DNA of 64,000 nt, taken from NCBI RefSeq assembly GCF_026212465.1, contig NC_080058.1, positions 10,433,363 through 10,497,362 on the forward strand, given 5' to 3'. Every line of letters starts with the position of its first letter. The first letter of the stretch is position 1. This DNA is from Amaranthus tricolor. Taxonomy: Eukaryota > Streptophyta > Magnoliopsida > Caryophyllales > Amaranthaceae. The notes under the pieces are model-generated. The model saw only the letters and a list, made by a program, of their open reading frames with translations, had not been told where the DNA came from and searched no databases. The translations under genes were made by a program, and so were the position numbers. Positions 23,883 through 36,351 of the stretch are shown here, one piece after another.

Positions 23883-24297
23883 CAGCTGGTCTTGTGAGAA
23901 ACCACCTCACCGTGAGATCAATAGACAATCGATTTAATTATAATTTTTTACAATATGGGATTAATAAATGATCAATTTAATGTCATAATTGATACCTTTA
24001 AGGTCAAAATTGATTTCTTTTAAAAGTTATAACTAATCATTTAATTTATCACTTCATAAATAATTGACCAGTATAAGGTATGATTGATCACTTTAATATC
24101 AAAATTGATTAATTTTAGGTCAAAATTAAATTTTTTTAATTTAATTGATCCGTTTAAGATTTATTTTAAGTTCAAATTGATCACTTTAATGTCAGAATTG
24201 ATACATTTAAGATCACAATTAATTTTTTTCTATTGTTGAGTTTATATCAGCCCATTAATACCCGCCTCAAATTAAGGCGGTCTCTTGTGAGTTTTTG
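23883..24297. mobile_element. Inverted-repeat element of the same family (member d)
   Basis: The left end CAGCTGGTCTTGTGAGAAAC resembles the ends of member b; the right end, inverted, reads CAAAAACTCACAAGAGACCG. The interior is a degenerate array around TTAAGGTCAAAATTGAT. No target duplication is evident, so the right boundary is approximate. Confidence 0.55.
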
Positions 24298-25094
24298 ATT
24301 TGATGATCGCTTCGAAATTTCTACATTTGAGTTTCTATTAAAATCTATCCTTATCATACAAATTTTTTTCAAAAGGATTTTAAGAGTTTCAAACTGTAAT
24401 ACGAGTCAATTAGTCTTTATACTTTTCACAGTTATAATGCATTCCCCTATCCTAGTCCACTTCTCATTTTCTTTATAGTATTACTAGTATAAAACCTACA
24501 TGTAATGTGCAAAATTTGTAATAAGGAGATATCTTTAAATTTAATTTGCTCTAAAAAAAAATCCTTAAAAAATCAAATTGTAATAATCAAATTAACCAAA
24601 TCATGCATTTTCAATGTAAAATTTAATAAATATATAACACAATATAAATTTTTAACCTTATTTATTTCATTCTATGTAACAAAAATTTCTAGCTTATTAG
24701 TTTTATAAAAAAAATTCAAACTATTTTTAGCATATAAAGATAGTAAATTTAAAGTAAGTAAAAGTTCGAATTATAATTTATCTAATATAGCTTAATCTTA
24801 CCCAGAATCATTCTGGGCAATTTTTCCTTATTTCTTTTATGTTTTCTTTATTTTGCTATAACCAACTAACAACAAACTCTGATTCTCAAATGGATTATTC
24901 TTCTTTAACCATTAATAACCTGAAAACAAACAGTACTTGATTCAAAAAACTAAGAAAAAATTGTGGAAGAACAAAATTCTTCGCCCTCAACAACTGAGTT
25001 TGAACGTTAACCGGAGTACAAACAGTACTTGAATGTTACAAAATTCTTCACCATCAACAATTGGGTTGAAAAATTAAGAAAAATTAGTGGAGGA
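24298..25094. other. AT-rich sequence with a local duplication
   Basis: A segment near 24925-25000 (ACAAACAGTACTTGATTC... AAAATTCTTC) is repeated near 25017-25090 (ACAAACAGTACTTGAATG... AAAATTCTTC). A third ACAGTACTTGAA occurs at 35714, just right of the copia element, so part of this is target sequence that the element split or duplicated. No gene. Confidence 0.45.
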
Positions 25095-25099
25095 AAATT

Positions 25100-25714
25100 G
25101 TTGGGATTTTTTTGACTCGAACCAAGTCTAAGATCATGAACAAGATGAATCAAGTATGGGTTAAAAAAGGCTAGATGCGCGGTATACATAGATCTACGCG
25201 GGGCAGAGATGCGCGGGGTGCGAAGAATTACGCGGGACGCGGAGAAGCTTCTGTCTTGGAATAGCCTGAAGCGCATGCCACGGAGTTCTACAAGGCGCGC
25301 GTAGATCTTTGCGAGGCAAGGAGCAGTGTCTTTTATGCGGGATTAAGTTTTTCCACGTTCTTTTGATGGTTACTTAATTTTTGGGTCGATTTCTTTGTAA
25401 TTGTTAAGCTAATTTTTTTTTTATTAGGTATACTATATAAAGGCCCATTGTCTTAGAATTAAGGATGCATGAAACACAAGGTGAGGAAAACTAAGAGAGA
25501 GAAAGCTTGGAGAGCCATTGTTGTGGTTTCTCGTTCATCTTGTAATCTCCCAGTTTATAGTGAAAAGTTTATTCTCGGTGCCGGTGGATGTAGCTATCAC
25601 ATTGATAGTGAAACACGTTAATTTCTCGGTGTGATTTCTTTATATATTGTTTGTTTGAATCTTTATTGCCTTCTGCTATTGTTTTTCGATCTTTGCTTCC
25701 GCTGTCGCACAACA
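25100..25714 (+). repeat. Left LTR of the 25.1-35.7 kb copia element
   Basis: Begins TGTTGGGATTTTTT and ends GTCGCACAACA, 615 bp. A GC-rich stretch of imperfect TCTACGCGGGG/TTACGCGGG repeats lies at 25185-25320, TATA box ACTATATAAAGG near 25431 and the transcribed CTTGTAATCTCCCAGT segment near 25541. From about 25188 on it is closely similar to 35193-35707. Confidence 0.85.
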
Positions 25715-25767
25715 ATTGGCATCAAGAGCCCAGGTTTAATCCTAAGAAGATTTTTTTAAGGGAAATA

Positions 25768-28430
25768 ATGGTAGGAGATTCTACAATAAGGATTGAGAAA
25801 TTTAATGGGAAAAAATAGCTTTGGGCTATGGCAGATTAAGATGAAGGCGTTCTTAAAGCAGTTGTAGATTTGGCGTCTGTTGTCCCAAAGAGTGCGGCAT
25901 CTACGTTAAGATCTGGAGACGAATGGATTAATGAACAATTAGTAGTGATGGAAGAGAAGGCTCATTCTACCATCTTGCTAAGTCTTGATGATCATATCAT
26001 CACGGAGGTTGCTGATCAGGAGACGGCCGCAGAAGTATGGTTAAAATTGGAGTCATTGTACATAACGAAATCTTTAACCAACAAATTGCTACTAAAACAA
26101 CAATTATTTAGCCTCAGGATGCAGTCAAGTATGCCATTAAGGGATCATCTAGAAAATCTTAATTCTATTTTACTAGATTTGCGTAATTTAGATGTTAAGA
26201 TAGATGATGAGGATGCAACGTTGATATTGCTTGTTTCTCTACCGAATAGTTATGAGAACTTTGTGAAGTCTTTTTTGGTTGGCAAAGACTCGTTGACCTT
26301 AGAGGAAGTGAAGGCAGCACTTTATACTAGGGAGTTGCGTCAAAAGGCGAAAGGTGATAATGAGAATTCTGGCAGTGGATTAATTGTTAGGTCGAGTAGA
26401 AATTCTAGAAAGAAAAAGGTGTCTAACAATAGTAACAGTGCTAGGTCGAATACTAGTAATAGTACAAATGGGTCTAGCAACACTATGACCATAATATGTT
26501 ATCACTGTCAGGAACTAGGACATTTTAGGTCTAAATGTCCAAAATTAACTAAATGTCCAAAATTAAAGAATAAATCTCAGGCCACGGCAATCGAAAGTAA
26601 ACAGAACAAGAGCTATGATTCAGAGGAAGATTTAGCATTGATTAGTTGTGTAAAGTCTAGTGATTTGATTAATAGCTGGGTTCTTGATTCTGGTAGTTCG
26701 TTCCATGAGTCCTCGTCGGGATTGGTTTGATACTTATGAGTCTTGTTTTGGGGCTTCATTTATAGTTGCTAACGATACTCCATGTGAAGTAGTAGGTATT
26801 AGTTCCATGAGACTTCGGACTAGTGAGGGGAGAAGGGTTACTTTGACTAAGGTGAGGCATGTTCCTGCATTGAAAAAGAACTTGATATCGCTTGGGACCT
26901 TAGATGATTTGGGGCTCAAGGGTGAGTTTAGCAATAGGGAAGTGAGTGACTTTAGGGTTCAAATTTGATACTTAGGGGTATCAAGGTGAAGTCCTTGTAT
27001 GTCTTTCAGGGTGTTACATTGCTTAGTTCTGTTGTTAGTGCTTCTACTTGTCACCAGGAGATAATGGTGTGGGATAGGCATTGTCACATAGTTAAGAGTA
27101 GAGGGTTGGATTTGTCCATTGAAAATTGTCTTACATGCGTCAAGGATGCCTACCTTGAGGATGACAAGCATTAGGTGTTTGGGTTTAAACATAGGTGTGA
27201 GCTTAGCATTGAAGCTCATAACCACTTGTATGGTAAGATGGTTAGTTGGCTACGTTTGGGCAGTTCGTTTTGTGGATTTGTTATGTTCTGTATTTTAGGT
27301 ATATTGTGGCATCATACCTATGGAATAACACCATTGCATAGCGGTGTTACGGGAATAGGGAATCGGACCTTGTTAGGGAGAGTCTTATGCATGCTCTCTA
27401 GTACTTGGTTGTTGAGTGGATACTGGATTAGTTTTTTTGATCGGGGTTCACACACGGGATTAGAGGTGACCAGTATGTGTGTGGTGTGGCTCAGTAGGAT
27501 ATTGTGCTATCTCATGTTTGGAGTCTTGTTAGGGCTTTGGTGTGCTGTGGTGTATTTTACAGCTGCTGGTTATGGTGATAGTGGTACTGAGTTTGAGGTG
27601 GAGTATGAGGTTAACCCCTCATCCATCCCAAGATATCTCTCTGACTGTGATTTCTGGTGCTATATTTATCTTTCTGGATAGTTTAAAGGAGTCAGTACAT
27701 GGAACATTCCGCCGATCTAAAGGGTTTCAAGAAAAGTCTATATGTGTTATCGAGAAGTCTAATAGGTTGATTGTAGGGAGTGTTGTTTTGGTTGCTATAA
27801 GTGTCGAAGGTTATGCATTGAGCCTTGTAGTTTTGGCAAGGTTGGTAGCCATTTTTATGGAGTCACTTGAATCTCCAACTTATAAGCAAGTTGTAGAGTA
27901 TAATGGGCGGGCGCAATGGCTTGTTATGACTTTACGTATGAACAGAGTATGGGAACTGTTGTATAGACTGGTAGTGTTACTTAGCTCAATTATATCACCT
28001 TATTTTGTGGCTTAGTCGGTCTACATGTCTATAGTTGCAGTTCGGTGTTTGAAGTATGTTGTGATGTGTACTTGTTTTGCGCATGCTAGAAGTGTTATTT
28101 TCATGTTTGTGATTCAATCTGGGTGGGGGCACTAGCAGATAGAGATTTGTTCTCTCTACGGTTTGCTTGGATCAGCTGTTGTGTTTCTTATGTACGGGAA
28201 TGATGTTAGGTGCTTAGTTACATCGGTTGAAGATTAGGTTGTGTTTGCTGAGTTTGATTGTCTTATGTTCTCGGACCTCGGTGATGGTTCTTTGTGATCA
28301 ACCTTGGTTAGCTTTTGTGTACTATGATTGTTTGTTTAGTGATCAGGTACTTGATGTTTGGCAAAAGTACAGTGTGGTTAGAGTTCATTCGGAATGCACG
28401 TACATAAAGATAGAGGTAAAGAAGATATGA
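25768..28430 (+). pseudogene. Copia gag-pol relic
   Basis: Starts ATGGTAGGAGATTCTACAAT (25768) with an early stop and frameshift. The long open part, 25870-26728, is a UBN2-type gag: helical domain, then a CCHC zinc knuckle CYHCQELGHFRSKC (from 26498), then protease with the active-site motif WVLDSGSSFH (about 26670). After a frameshift: VGISSMRLRTSEG and LTKVRHVPALKKNLISLGTL (end of protease), a degraded integrase zinc-binding segment (about 27000-27200), NRTLLGRVLCMLSS (integrase core end, 27360) and TYKQVVEYNGRAQWL (start of reverse transcriptase, about 27880). Past 28000 only fragments are legible and no YVDD motif is seen. Stops and frameshifts are frequent outside gag. Confidence 0.85.
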
Positions 28431-28442
28431 TGGTCTGATAGT

Positions 28443-31400
28443 CTATAATAACCCGAAACTAACCAGTTGATTAAACAAGATTAATTTAAACTAATGCGAA
28501 AGACTTATATCGGGCTATTACATTGATAATATAATCAATTCTCAACTGGTTATATTATCCACTATACATCTATCACGAATTAAAATATCAGACTTTATAA
28601 TCTTTAAAAGATGTAAATAAATTACATTATAAGAATTATTTTAAACGATTTAAATATATAAATTTCTGCAGAAAAATCCGAGAGAGTTCCGTTTGTAAAT
28701 CAGAATAACCGAAATTTTTCCTTTTTGACTTAAAGTCACCAAACAAGTTCAAAACCAATATTTCAAAATAACAACCAGCCAGTGGCGCATGCGCCAAACA
28801 TTTCAAAATCACATCACTTCGCTAGGTTGAATCTTTTCTCCAATAATCCAAAATAAGTAGTAAAATAATTTTAAATAAAAGATTTACTTTACGTACATTC
28901 CTTTATATAATTGGATGAGACTACTTTGTTGATTACTGATCTCTACGCTTCAAGGTGTCATTGACTTCATTAATCTCAAAACTGTCCCCCACCAAGACAG
29001 GTTCATAAAAGAAAACCACATAGTCAGCTTATGCCGAATATACATTTATATAACTTAATTTTAATAATTAAATTTATTTCATTGTCACTATCTTTCATAT
29101 TGTAGTTTTAATTATAAATTATAAGAAAATGATTAGTTTCTTATAAATAACTTAATTCCTCTCATCATCCAACCAAAATACAAACTATACATAAAATTTT
29201 AGCAAAAGAAAAAAGTTATGACTAAAATGAGTGGACGTTAATTTTTACCTTGACTCTAACCTCCATTACCTGTATATGTCGGCGCTGAGCTAAATTTCAT
29301 ACTATAAATCCAATTACATATGCTAGTAGGATTCATCAGTCATTTCCTACATAAAATTTAATTTTGCAAACACAATACTATATAAATACATTAAAAAAAA
29401 TAAAAAAAAAACTTTTGTTTTCTTTTATTTCTATTTTCATAAATCAAATACCTTTTCCATTTTCTTTGCTAAAATATTTTCTTTCAAAGTCTATAAATCA
29501 TCAATCTATCGAATGAATATAACTTTCTTTACTATTTTCTTTGTTGATACATTTTCTTTCAAAGTCTTGAAATCATTAATCAAATCTATAGAATGAAACA
29601 AACTTTATTTTTCATTAGGCTAGCTAGGCCCTCCGGATAACTATTAGATAAAGATCCCTAGTGTGCACACCCCACAAACGGCTAACTGCAGCAGAAGATC
29701 TAAGTCCGAGGTACTGATCAACGTACCCCCCAACTATTATGTAATATGTAGTGTCGAGATAATCCCGACGAGGTTCCAATTGCTTGAGACACCATTAAGG
29801 TAGTTCCAACCGTTTCAAAACATAAAACCATCTATAAAGCTTTTCTGTAACTATTCTGTAATTTCGAGATTCAAAAAGAAACTTTCTATAATAGGAAGAA
29901 TATCTTCCTATATTCAAAACAATCTCAACTAAAGTGAGATACACAACTCTGTAATCTTTTCTCGTAACTATTAAAGATTTGAGTAAGAAATTCATTTTCA
30001 ATTACAGCAAACCAAAAAGCTCAGTCAAAACGGTTTTGTCAATGAAATCGAAATATTCAATGTAAACATATTTGTACTTGATAATAACTAACAATAGATA
30101 CCGACTTAACTAGCTAATGGGATTTGCATAACTTTGATTTTATGAAACAACAACTTTTTATTCAAAAGTTAATAATTCCCCTTTTATCTCAAGTATCACC
30201 TTTTCTTCTTGATTCTTTGTCGTCCTAATCTTTCTTTATATTTATCATATAATCAATCATATTATATACACACTCGCAAGCAATTTGATTCTTATGAACA
30301 ATGTAGGCATCCACATAACCTTTATTTAATTTAGTCACTTAACATATAATTTGTATATTTTCAACAACTTAACATAATTCTAACCATATGACTAACTTCA
30401 TAATTTACTTCATAATACTAACCGATCATCAACTCATTATTCAAACTAAATAAGACCAACACATCAGTAAGACCAACACATCATCTCAACTAACAAATAA
30501 CTTACGATTTCAGACTACCCACACTAACTACTAATCCTAACTTACCAATTTAATTATCTAATGCTAACCGTCACGAACACATTAAACAAACTCACGGTGC
30601 TTGATTCATAACTATTCATTCGATCTTTAATCCCTATCCATATTAATTCTAGCTCCAACTCTTCCCGCTTCTTAATCAATTACAAGTACAATTCCGTTTC
30701 AACTTTTGCTCTTAATTCCAATTCTAGTCAACTCATTTGTCACTATATCTTAGATTGTACCCAATTCTTCAATAGACTGACAATAACGAGGAGGACTTTT
30801 ATACATCAATTTATAACCATTTCAAAGCAAACACTTAAGAACTCAATTTGCATCTAGAGTCAATTCAAAATTGAATAATATTCTACAATCAACTCTTATC
30901 ATGAACTAACTAAACTTTGTTCCCCATTTCTTCCAACATTTCCAAATAAAATCTAAACTTAAGTAAGGCTATCTAAAATCCCAACTTTCAATTATAATTA
31001 TCCATTTTATAATTTAATACAAACTATATTAAACCTTTAACAACTACTCATTTCACAAATTCAATAGTTATATAACAAATTCTATGCACACATAATTTAA
31101 ATTAAGCTCATTAAAGTTGATATAGTGGGGTGTACCTTGAAACGACCATGACTTCCCCTGCACAAATCCAAATCATGCGTTTCTTGAGCCTATCTTGGGT
31201 AAAATTTCGATACGAAAATGGCCAGAAACTGTTTTAAAATGCAATTTTCGAAACTGACAGATTTTTATACGAAAATCTTCTTCAACTTCATAAATTTTAA
31301 GATAAAGACTTAGAAAATAAATAATCTAGATTACTAATAAACACATAGCTAATTCTCCATTACAACTAAATCATCCACAAAACCTTAAAAACAAAAAGCC

Positions 31401-31793
31401 CAGATTGGTTTCATCACATAAACCCTAATTTCTTTAACTTGATAAAAACTAAAATTAAACGGAGGATTGAGCTTACCCATAATTAAGGGAGATTAGAACT
31501 TAATAGACCTTGAGAAACCACCATCTAAATAAGCCTTTATGCCCAAACCGAATTGAAACCCTAACTCCTTATCTCTTCCTTTCTTGATTGAACAAGTATC
31601 TATGGTTAGGAGATGAAGAAAAGAGAAAGCAAGATGAATGAGAATAATAAGGTAGAAGAAGACTACTAATAGATTGCTTCTTTGGTTTTGTATAGGATTT
31701 ATGAAGATGGTTTGGAGTTTTGGCATTCCTCTATAATCTGATAAGTTAACATATGAGGTGGAAGAATGTGGTTTTGCTTGGTGCCTTATTTCA
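28443..31793 (-). mobile_element. Long noncoding LTR-like block, probably a gypsy-type solo LTR
   Basis: No protein-coding similarity. On the minus strand it begins in a transcript-leader-like stretch (31730-31480), has GGTACACCCCAC at about 31138-31127 and CCTCGGACTTAGATC at about 29718, and ends TTTCGGGTTATTATA (28443). The 58.9-61.8 kb LTR has comparable landmarks in the same order (GGTACACGCTTAGACC, TCTCGACTTAGAACCC, ACCGGGCCGTTACA). Its 5' start is obscured by the Stowaway MITE and no target duplication is found. It lies between the copia pol relic and the LINE. A decayed internal region is an alternative. Confidence 0.5.
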
Positions 31794-31795
31794 TA

Positions 31796-32053
31796 GTCCC
31801 TCCTATTCAGTTTAAGTGTCTAATTTACTTTATGCACTCTATCCAATGCACTTATTCAATCCTTAATATATCGAGTTATGTATAATTAAAAATTATAAAA
31901 AGTTGATATTAATAATCTTTACATCAAAACGAATCAATAAGATCCCACATGACTATGTTTTAACTTATAAATTAATAACAAAATACAATTTAAAAGTGAT
32001 AAATAAATAGTGTCTCAAAAGTAAATGGGACACTTAAGGTGAATAGGAGAGAG
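31796..32053. mobile_element. Stowaway-type MITE
   Basis: Left end GTCCCTCCTATTCAGTTTAA and inverted right end CTCTCTCCTATTCACCTTAA form 25-30 bp terminal repeats. TA dinucleotides flank both sides (31794-31795, 32054-32055), the Tc1/mariner duplication. 258 bp, AT-rich, no gene. Confidence 0.85.
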
Positions 32054-32081
32054 TACGTAATATTTCAATTTTTTTTAAATA

Positions 32082-32084
<3 letters not shown>

Positions 32085-32127
<43 letters not shown>

Positions 32128-35100
32128 TTAAAAAAAAAAAAGCAATACAAGGGACCAAAGGCCCCTAGGTTTCCAACTTATCTCTCCATGTTTGCATCAG
32201 TGTGAACACAAAGCCCACCTTCTAGGAAGGGTTTCAAAGTATCACTCTTCATGTGCAAGGGAGGTAAGCGGAAAACCTCAAAAAGCTATACATAAAGGCG
32301 AAGCCAATAAGCAAAGCTATCTATGTCAGAAGGACATGCTCAACTTGACAAGACAAGACCAAGAGTCAAAAACAAAAACAAATCCGGCCCAACAACACCT
32401 TAAACCTAAATAGTGGTCGAGGCCCAAGTCAGCAGCTATCATGGAGGTAAGCTCCGGACTTAAGAGCTGAAGACGTATCTAAGGATACAAAAAACATCAA
32501 AAGGGAGACAAAAGTTGTAGGTGAGCTTCACGCTGAATCAGATCTCAAAGACGCTAGAAATTTGAATTTTGTCTCTGAGGCGTCGATGACGTTGTCCACC
32601 ACTAGTTTCACCATTGGTACTTTGTGGTTCCATACGACTTCATTTCTTGCGCTCTATATTGCATAGATGAGGTTGCAAAGAGTGGCCTCAAACTGTTTCC
32701 TTTTGTGGCGCCCTGGTTGGTTCCTCTTGAGGGTATCTTCCAGAGTCTCAATTTTGTTGTTGGTCTCATATCGCTCCTTTAGATAGGTTACACATTCTTG
32801 AATAAACCGACATTGGAAGAAGATATGGTTCACTGTTTCACTCTCCAATTTGCAGATCGGGCATGTGTCAGAGTCGACAACCCCAGCAAGCTTTAGGCGA
32901 TGTTTTGCTTTCAGTCGGTTGTTGAAAGCTAACCAGGCTATGAACCTGCTTCTGGGGGTGGTTAGCCTATTCCAAACAATGTGGTTCCACCCGACTCTAT
33001 TACCTCCTCCCCTGATGTCGTTGTAGACTTTTGCGATGGAGTATGTCGGTGTTTTCATCCATCTCAACAGCATCTCCTTAACCTTGCAAAGCTTCTTGAC
33101 GACCCAACTGGAAGTGACGGGGGGATTGAACAGTATCCAGTTGCCTTCTTTCATGTACACTCCGTGAATACATTTCACCTAGAGGGACATGTGGAGGGTG
33201 CTAATGTGCCAAGCTACTTTACCCACAGCAGCTAGATTCCAAGACTCCAGATTTCGGATTTCGAGCCCCCCCTTCTTTCTTTGGTTTGCACACTTTCTCC
33301 CAGCTGATATTCTCAGGGTTCTTGGACTCTATGGAACCAGACCATAGGAAGGATCTGCAGATTGCATCCACCTGTCGGATGACCTTTTCGGAAGGATGAC
33401 AGCTTGACACCAGTAATTAGTAATACTCATAAGGACGGAGTTCACTAGCTGGAGGCGAGCAGTGTAGGAAAGGTTTTTTGCATACCATACTCTTATTCGG
33501 GCTGTCATCTTATCTACCAAATACTCACAATCTGCGGCTGAGTACCTTTTTGAGGTGAGAGGCATCCCAAGATATTTAACTAGAAGGCTCTCAAAGTTGT
33601 AGTCAATGGTTTGCTCAGCCAGGCCTCTGAACTCGTTACTGACTCCTGCGAGGTAAATGCCTGATTTGGAGTTGTTTGCTTCAAGATATTACGAATAGTA
33701 AGGGGGATATTGGGTCTCCTTGTCTAACTCCTCTTTTTGCTTGGAATGTGGGTAGGGGGTTGCCATTGATAACCAAGGAAAACTGAGTAGACGTGACACA
33801 TGCCATGACTCTCTCTGTGAACTTCCTTAGAAAATTGAGCGCAATCAATATTTCATGAAGGAAATCCCAATCTAGTGTATCATAGGCTTTCTTGAGGTCG
33901 ATCTTCAAGAGGCAACTAGGGGAGCAATTCTTCCAACCATAGTGCTTGACTATATCTTGACATAGGAGGATGTTGTGGAGAATGCTTTTTCCTTCAATAA
34001 AAGCTCCTTGCATGGGGCTTATAATGAAAGCAAATACATGACAAAGTTTCCTGCAGATGAGCTTAGAGATACACTTATAGACTACATTGCAACAAGAGAT
34101 TGGACGATAGTCACCTGGGGTGTTTGGTGTGGCAACCTTTGGGATGAGGGTTATAGCTGTTGTATTCTAAGATTTCAGGAGAGTGTCATTGGCAAAAAAG
34201 TCCCGAACTGCTTTCACAACATCTGTACCAACAATTTCCCATGCAGCCTTGTAAAAACCATTGTTGAAACCATCCAAACCTGGCGCTTTATCTTCTGGAA
34301 TGCTCCATATGGTGTCTTTAATCTCGTCTGGGGTGAAGTTCAAATCAAGCAGATTCTGTTGGTCTTGGCTGAGAACGGGGCCACTATGTATCATATTCAT
34401 GTTGATTCTCACTCTCTCCTTCATTTTACCTCCAAGGAGGTCTAGGTAGTAGTCCTGGAAGGCTACCTGAATTTCCCTTGGATCGCTAGTGGTACGATCT
34501 GGAAGGTGAAGAACATTTTTAGTACTGCACTTCCTGCGATGTTGAAGAGAATTATGAAAGTATCTGGTGTTGTCATCACCCAAAGTGAGCCACTTCAGTT
34601 TAGCTTTCTGTCTGAGGTCGGCTTCCCAGTCTCTCTTTAATCTCCTATAAGTCTCTAATTTCGAGCATTCAACATCGGCTAGGTGCTTGTCCCCTAGGTG
34701 TAGGTGGAGGTCCTCCTAGGCTTTTTGCATATCAGCTTCAGCTTTGGCCAAGTGCCCTGCTTCTGTGTTTTTGAATTTTGCTTTACATGCCTCCTTAATC
34801 AATCTGAGTTTTTGATCAAGGTGGTTTGGCTTCCCTGGCAAGTTAGTGTGCCATGTTGCTCGGATGGTTTCCATGAACTCTCTGTGTTTTCCCTAGTGAT
34901 TGAAGAATTAGAAGGTTTTGCACGTTTAGGGGGTTCTAGAAATTGAACTAGCATCGATGTGTGGTCGAAGTCCCCCTCTGTAAGGAAGCAGACCTCTGCT
35001 GTGGGAAAAGAGCACTCCTAAGCTGGGTTTCCCAGCATTCTATCAATCTTGCTTAGAACTCTGGCCTCTCCTCTTTGCTTGTTTGACCAAGTAAAAAATC

Positions 35101-35192
35101 GCCCTGTACTTTTCATGTCGTGGATGTCGCAGCTCGCCATGCATCTTCGAAGAGGTTCAATTCCATGAAGACGTGGTTTTTGCCCTATCCTC
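32085..35192 (-). pseudogene. L1-type LINE, 5'-truncated, catalytic motif deleted
   Basis: Minus-strand order: end of endonuclease (TGRFFTWSNKQRGEARVLSK, about 35100; normally FTWxNxQ), linker, then reverse transcriptase with LGDDNTRYFHNSLQHRR (34583), PEDKAPGLDGFNNGFYKAAW (about 34290), QGAFIEGKSILHNILLCQDI (34013), LLKIDLKKAYDTLDWDFL and GVRQGDPISPLLF (33700). The FADD catalytic segment that should follow is absent: the frame passes straight to NSKSGIYLAGV. Then KYLGMPLTSKRYS, the thumb, and the zf-RVT end CPICKLESETVNHIFFQC (about 32860-32800). The 3' end runs into T-rich sequence and an (AAT)n tail at 32126-32085. Frameshifts at about 34150, 33570 and 33220. The 5' end abuts the right copia LTR. 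Confidence 0.9.
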
Positions 35193-35707
35193 TGGGGTGC
35201 AAAGATCTACGCTGGGCGCGGATGTGCGGGATGCGGAGTATTACGCGGGTCGCAAAGAAGCTTCTGTCTTGTAATAGCCTGGAGTGCATGCCGCAGAGTT
35301 CTACGCGGGGCACAGAGTAGTGCGTTTTGTGCAGGATTTAGTTTTTCCACGTTCTTTTGACGGGTACTTAGTTTTTTGGCCAGTTTCTTTGTAATTGTTA
35401 ACCTAATTTCTTTGTTCTATGAGATATACTATATAAAGGCCCCATTGTCTTAGAATTAGGGATGCGTGAAACACAAGGTGAGGAAAACTAAGAGAGAAAA
35501 AGCTCGGAGAGCCATTGTTGTGGTTTCTCGTTCATCTTGTAATCTCCCAGTCTATAGTGAAAAGTTTATTCTTGGTGCCGGTGAATGTAGCTATCTCATT
35601 GATAGTGAAACACGTTAATTTCTTGGTGTGATTTCTTTATTGTTTGTTTGAATATTTATTACTTTCCGTTATTGTTTTTCGATCTTTGCTTCCGTTGTCG
35701 CACAACA
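35193..35707 (+). repeat. Right LTR of the 25.1-35.7 kb copia element (first ~90 bp missing)
   Basis: Matches the left LTR from its base ~90 to its end, with the same TATA box (ACTATATAAAGG) and end GTTGTCGCACAACA. The missing first 90 bp are replaced by the 5' end of the minus-strand LINE. Divergence from the left LTR is modest by eye, a few per cent to ten per cent. Confidence 0.85.
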
Positions 35708-35712
35708 AAACC

Positions 35713-36351
35713 AAACAGTACTTGAAAGTTGGTGATTTTGTGCTAAATTTGGTGAATTGTTTAGGTTCAATTGAGATTGAAATTCAAGAAGAAAGTGCAC
35801 TTGCAATTTTGGTGATTTCTAGGTTTGAAATAGGCCTATGCAACGGACCGGATATGGGTCATGTTGAGCTCCAGTAGCAACATAATGGGCTTCACAAAAT
35901 TGAAAACGGGTCAGGTTTATAAGGCCCGACCCAACCCGATCCGGCCTTTTTATCTTATATCTTAAAATTTTCTAAAATTAATCATTCACCGTAAACATGA
36001 CTTTTTTTTACAGTGTTTGCAAGTAATACAAATAATATCACATTATAATTTTATCAATCAATGATACTGATACATCATCTGATTTACTCCTATGTGTTGC
36101 AAAATTGACCTCCCAATGCTTCTGAGCATTTGCTAATATCTTCTTCTCGTGATCATTAAGAATTTGTGAAGCACATCAGCCTCTTGAGCAAATTGATTGA
36201 AAATCATAGAGCAAAATCTGGGATGGAAACTGAGTTTGGATTAGGGTCTATTTACAACCATTTTCAAACTCTTAATCTAACCCTTATCTTTTAATTTTTA
36301 TAAGTTAAATTTTAAGTCTAACCCTTTTGCAACCTTGAAAGATTGAAACAG
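35713..36351. other. Noncoding flank with GGGTCA-type motifs
   Basis: Contains an open frame (35713-35877) with no family I recognise, followed by a GGGTCAGG/CCCGACCCAACCCGATCC patch (35850-35950). No gene supported. Confidence 0.4.

Larger units (their letters stand above)
25100..35707 (+). mobile_element. Ty1/copia LTR retrotransposon filled by later insertions
   Basis: The LTRs at 25100-25714 and 35193-35707 flank a copia coding relic (25768-28430). The remaining 7 kb is foreign: an LTR-like block (about 28443-31793), a Stowaway MITE (31796-32053) and a LINE (32085-35192). The primer-binding region after the left LTR is ATTGGCATCAAGAGCC, a mutated initiator-methionine tRNA site. The flanking five bases (AAAAT, AAACC) do not match well. 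Confidence 0.8.

Noticed and set aside
27175..28015. Two long hydrophobic open frames that look like membrane proteins
   Set aside because: They overlap a frameshifted copia integrase/reverse-transcriptase relic; segments such as NRTLLGRVLCMLSS and TYKQVVEYNGRAQWL show the true origin.
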